A stretch of DNA of 5,718 nucleotides from Methanoregula sp. Its GTDB lineage: Archaea > Halobacteriota > Methanomicrobia > Methanomicrobiales > Methanospirillaceae. Under the pieces are notes generated by a model that saw only the letters and a list, made by a program, of their open reading frames with translations, was not told the DNA's origin and did not search any database. The DNA is taken from assembly GCF_002835825.1 (NCBI RefSeq), contig NZ_PIZH01000120.1, positions 1 through 5,718 of the forward strand, read 5' to 3'. Made by a program: the position numbers and the translations under genes. Of this stretch, positions 4,890 through 5,718 are shown piece by piece (the first letter of the stretch is position 1; each line of letters starts with the position of its first letter).

Positions 4890-5718
4890 ATGACCGCTCC
4901 TGTACTTGTGCTGCGCAATGTCCTGCTTCCCGGAGGGCGGACTGCGGATATCACGGTACAGGAGGAAAAGGTCCTGCATGCCGGGGCAGGAGCCGGTGGG
5001 AAGGCAGACCGGACAATAGACTGCACCGGCCTGTATGTCCTTCCAGCAGCTGTTGACATGCATGTCCACATGCGGGGTGGCCCCCAGTCGGCCAAGGAGG
5101 ACTGGACAACCGGGAGCAAAAGCGCCCTTGCCGGGGGTGTGACCGTTGTTCTCGACCAGCCCAACACCATTCCCCCGATTACGTCGCCGGATGTACTGCG
5201 GGGGCGTGTCCTTGAAGCAAAAACCAACTCGCTCTGTAGTTTTGCCATCAACAGCGGGGTTACGCATGACACACCGGTCCGTGCGATGTGGAGTAGTGGT
5301 GCGATGGCGTTTGGCGAGACATTCTTTGCCCCGTCAAGTTATGGAGAGGCAATAACACTGGGCGAGCTTGAGTCTGCGCTCCGGGAGATATCTGCCTGCG
5401 GCGCGCTCGCAACCATCCATGCCGAGGAGGTCGGGCAGGGCAAAGATTGCGATCTTGCCTCTCATGACCGGATCCGTTCTGGGGAAGGCGAGATCAGGGC
5501 CGTCCGCGAGGTGGGCCGGTGCAATACGGCCAGGTGCCGTCTTCACTTCTGCCACATGAGCACGCGGGACTCCGTGATTGCGTCATCCACGCTGGGGAGC
5601 GTGGAGGTGACTCCCCACCATCTTTTCCTCTCCCGCGAGCGCTTTGCAAAAACCGACGCGCTGGGAAAGGTGAACCCGCCCCTGCGGTCCGAAAAAGAGC
5701 GAAAGGGCCTCTGGGAAG
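4890..5718 (+). CDS. pyrC: Dihydroorotase (amidohydrolase superfamily), 3' end outside the window
   Basis: Dihydroorotase cyclises N-carbamoyl-L-aspartate to L-dihydroorotate, the third step of pyrimidine synthesis, in the cytoplasm. The open frame gives 276 residues with no stop before the window ends; family members are usually about 420-450, so roughly the last third is missing. The metal-binding DMHVHMR (56-62) holds His58, His60 and the substrate-binding Arg62. DQPNT (89-93) corresponds to the usual DMPNT with its Asn. His177 in IHAEE and His222 in CHMST are the next two metal ligands. TPHHLFL (241-247) and KVNPPLRSEKERKGLW (260-275) are strong dihydroorotase signatures. At the bridging-ligand position, where other amidohydrolases have a carboxylated Lys or type I dihydroorotases an Asp, this protein has Glu143 (AFGETFF). 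The catalytic Asp near the C-terminus lies outside the window. The ATG at 4890 fits the family's N-terminus; an in-frame ATG at 4857 would add 11 residues (MPLCPENEVSC). Allantoinase or hydantoinase is a less likely alternative. Confidence 0.9.
   Translation, partial: MTAPVLVLRNVLLPGGRTADITVQEEKVLHAGAGAGGKADRTIDCTGLYVLPAAVDMHVHMRGGPQSAKEDWTTGSKSALAGGVTVVLDQPNTIPPITSPDVLRGRVLEAKTNSLCSFAINSGVTHDTPVRAMWSSGAMAFGETFFAPSSYGEAITLGELESALREISACGALATIHAEEVGQGKDCDLASHDRIRSGEGEIRAVREVGRCNTARCRLHFCHMSTRDSVIASSTLGSVEVTPHHLFLSRERFAKTDALGKVNPPLRSEKERKGLWE

Noticed and set aside
4802..5272. Minus-strand open frames of 134-156 residues at the right end
   Set aside because: They are antisense to the dihydroorotase, whose plus-strand frame is uninterrupted from 4890 to the window end and contains all the expected metal ligands.
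67..5718. Search for CRISPR repeats, insertion sequences, toxin-antitoxin pairs, phage or defence genes
   Set aside because: No regularly spaced direct repeats, terminal inverted repeats with target duplication, transposase motifs or small paired toxin-antitoxin frames were found by eye; all substantial coding space is explained by the listed genes.

Overview
The window looks like the end of an assembled contig from a methanogenic archaeon, most likely of the order Methanomicrobiales (Methanoregula-like). The reasons are moderately GC-rich coding sequence, TATA-type boxes instead of -35/-10 promoters, a class II tRNA-Leu with no encoded CCA, an archaeal-type CheC, and a dihydroorotase and a glutaminase-less asparagine synthetase homologue of the kind I associate with that order. 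The taxonomic call is recognition by eye, not a search result.

Layout from left to right. Bases 1-66 are not genomic: they match a degraded Illumina P5 / i5 index / Nextera transposase adapter, so the true sequence begins at about 67. Then comes the 5' part of an asparagine synthetase-like gene on the minus strand, cut by the contig end (67-802). Next is a plus-strand tRNA-Leu(TAA) at 1019-1101. Five minus-strand genes follow in a row: a BMP/PnrA-type lipoprotein (1127-2134), a DJ-1/PfpI family protein (2280-2804), the chemotaxis phosphatase CheC (2877-3497), a small YwbE family protein (3661-3888) and an uncharacterised membrane-anchored exported protein (3953-4693). Finally, across a 196-bp divergent intergenic region, a plus-strand dihydroorotase (4890 onward) runs off the right edge of the window.

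The genes do not form an obvious pathway. They are mostly separate housekeeping or surface functions (amide synthesis or nucleotide activation, solute binding, stress or protein repair, chemotaxis signal termination, pyrimidine synthesis), each with modest spacing and in several cases its own candidate TATA box. I found no CRISPR array, insertion sequence, transposase, phage gene or defence system, and no convincing evidence of a previously undescribed system. The points most worth a second look are the adapter contamination and its effect on the first gene, the Glu at the metal-bridging position of the dihydroorotase, the missing catalytic glutaminase half of the asparagine synthetase homologue, two GATC-centred palindromes between the divergent genes, and the uncharacterised exported protein.
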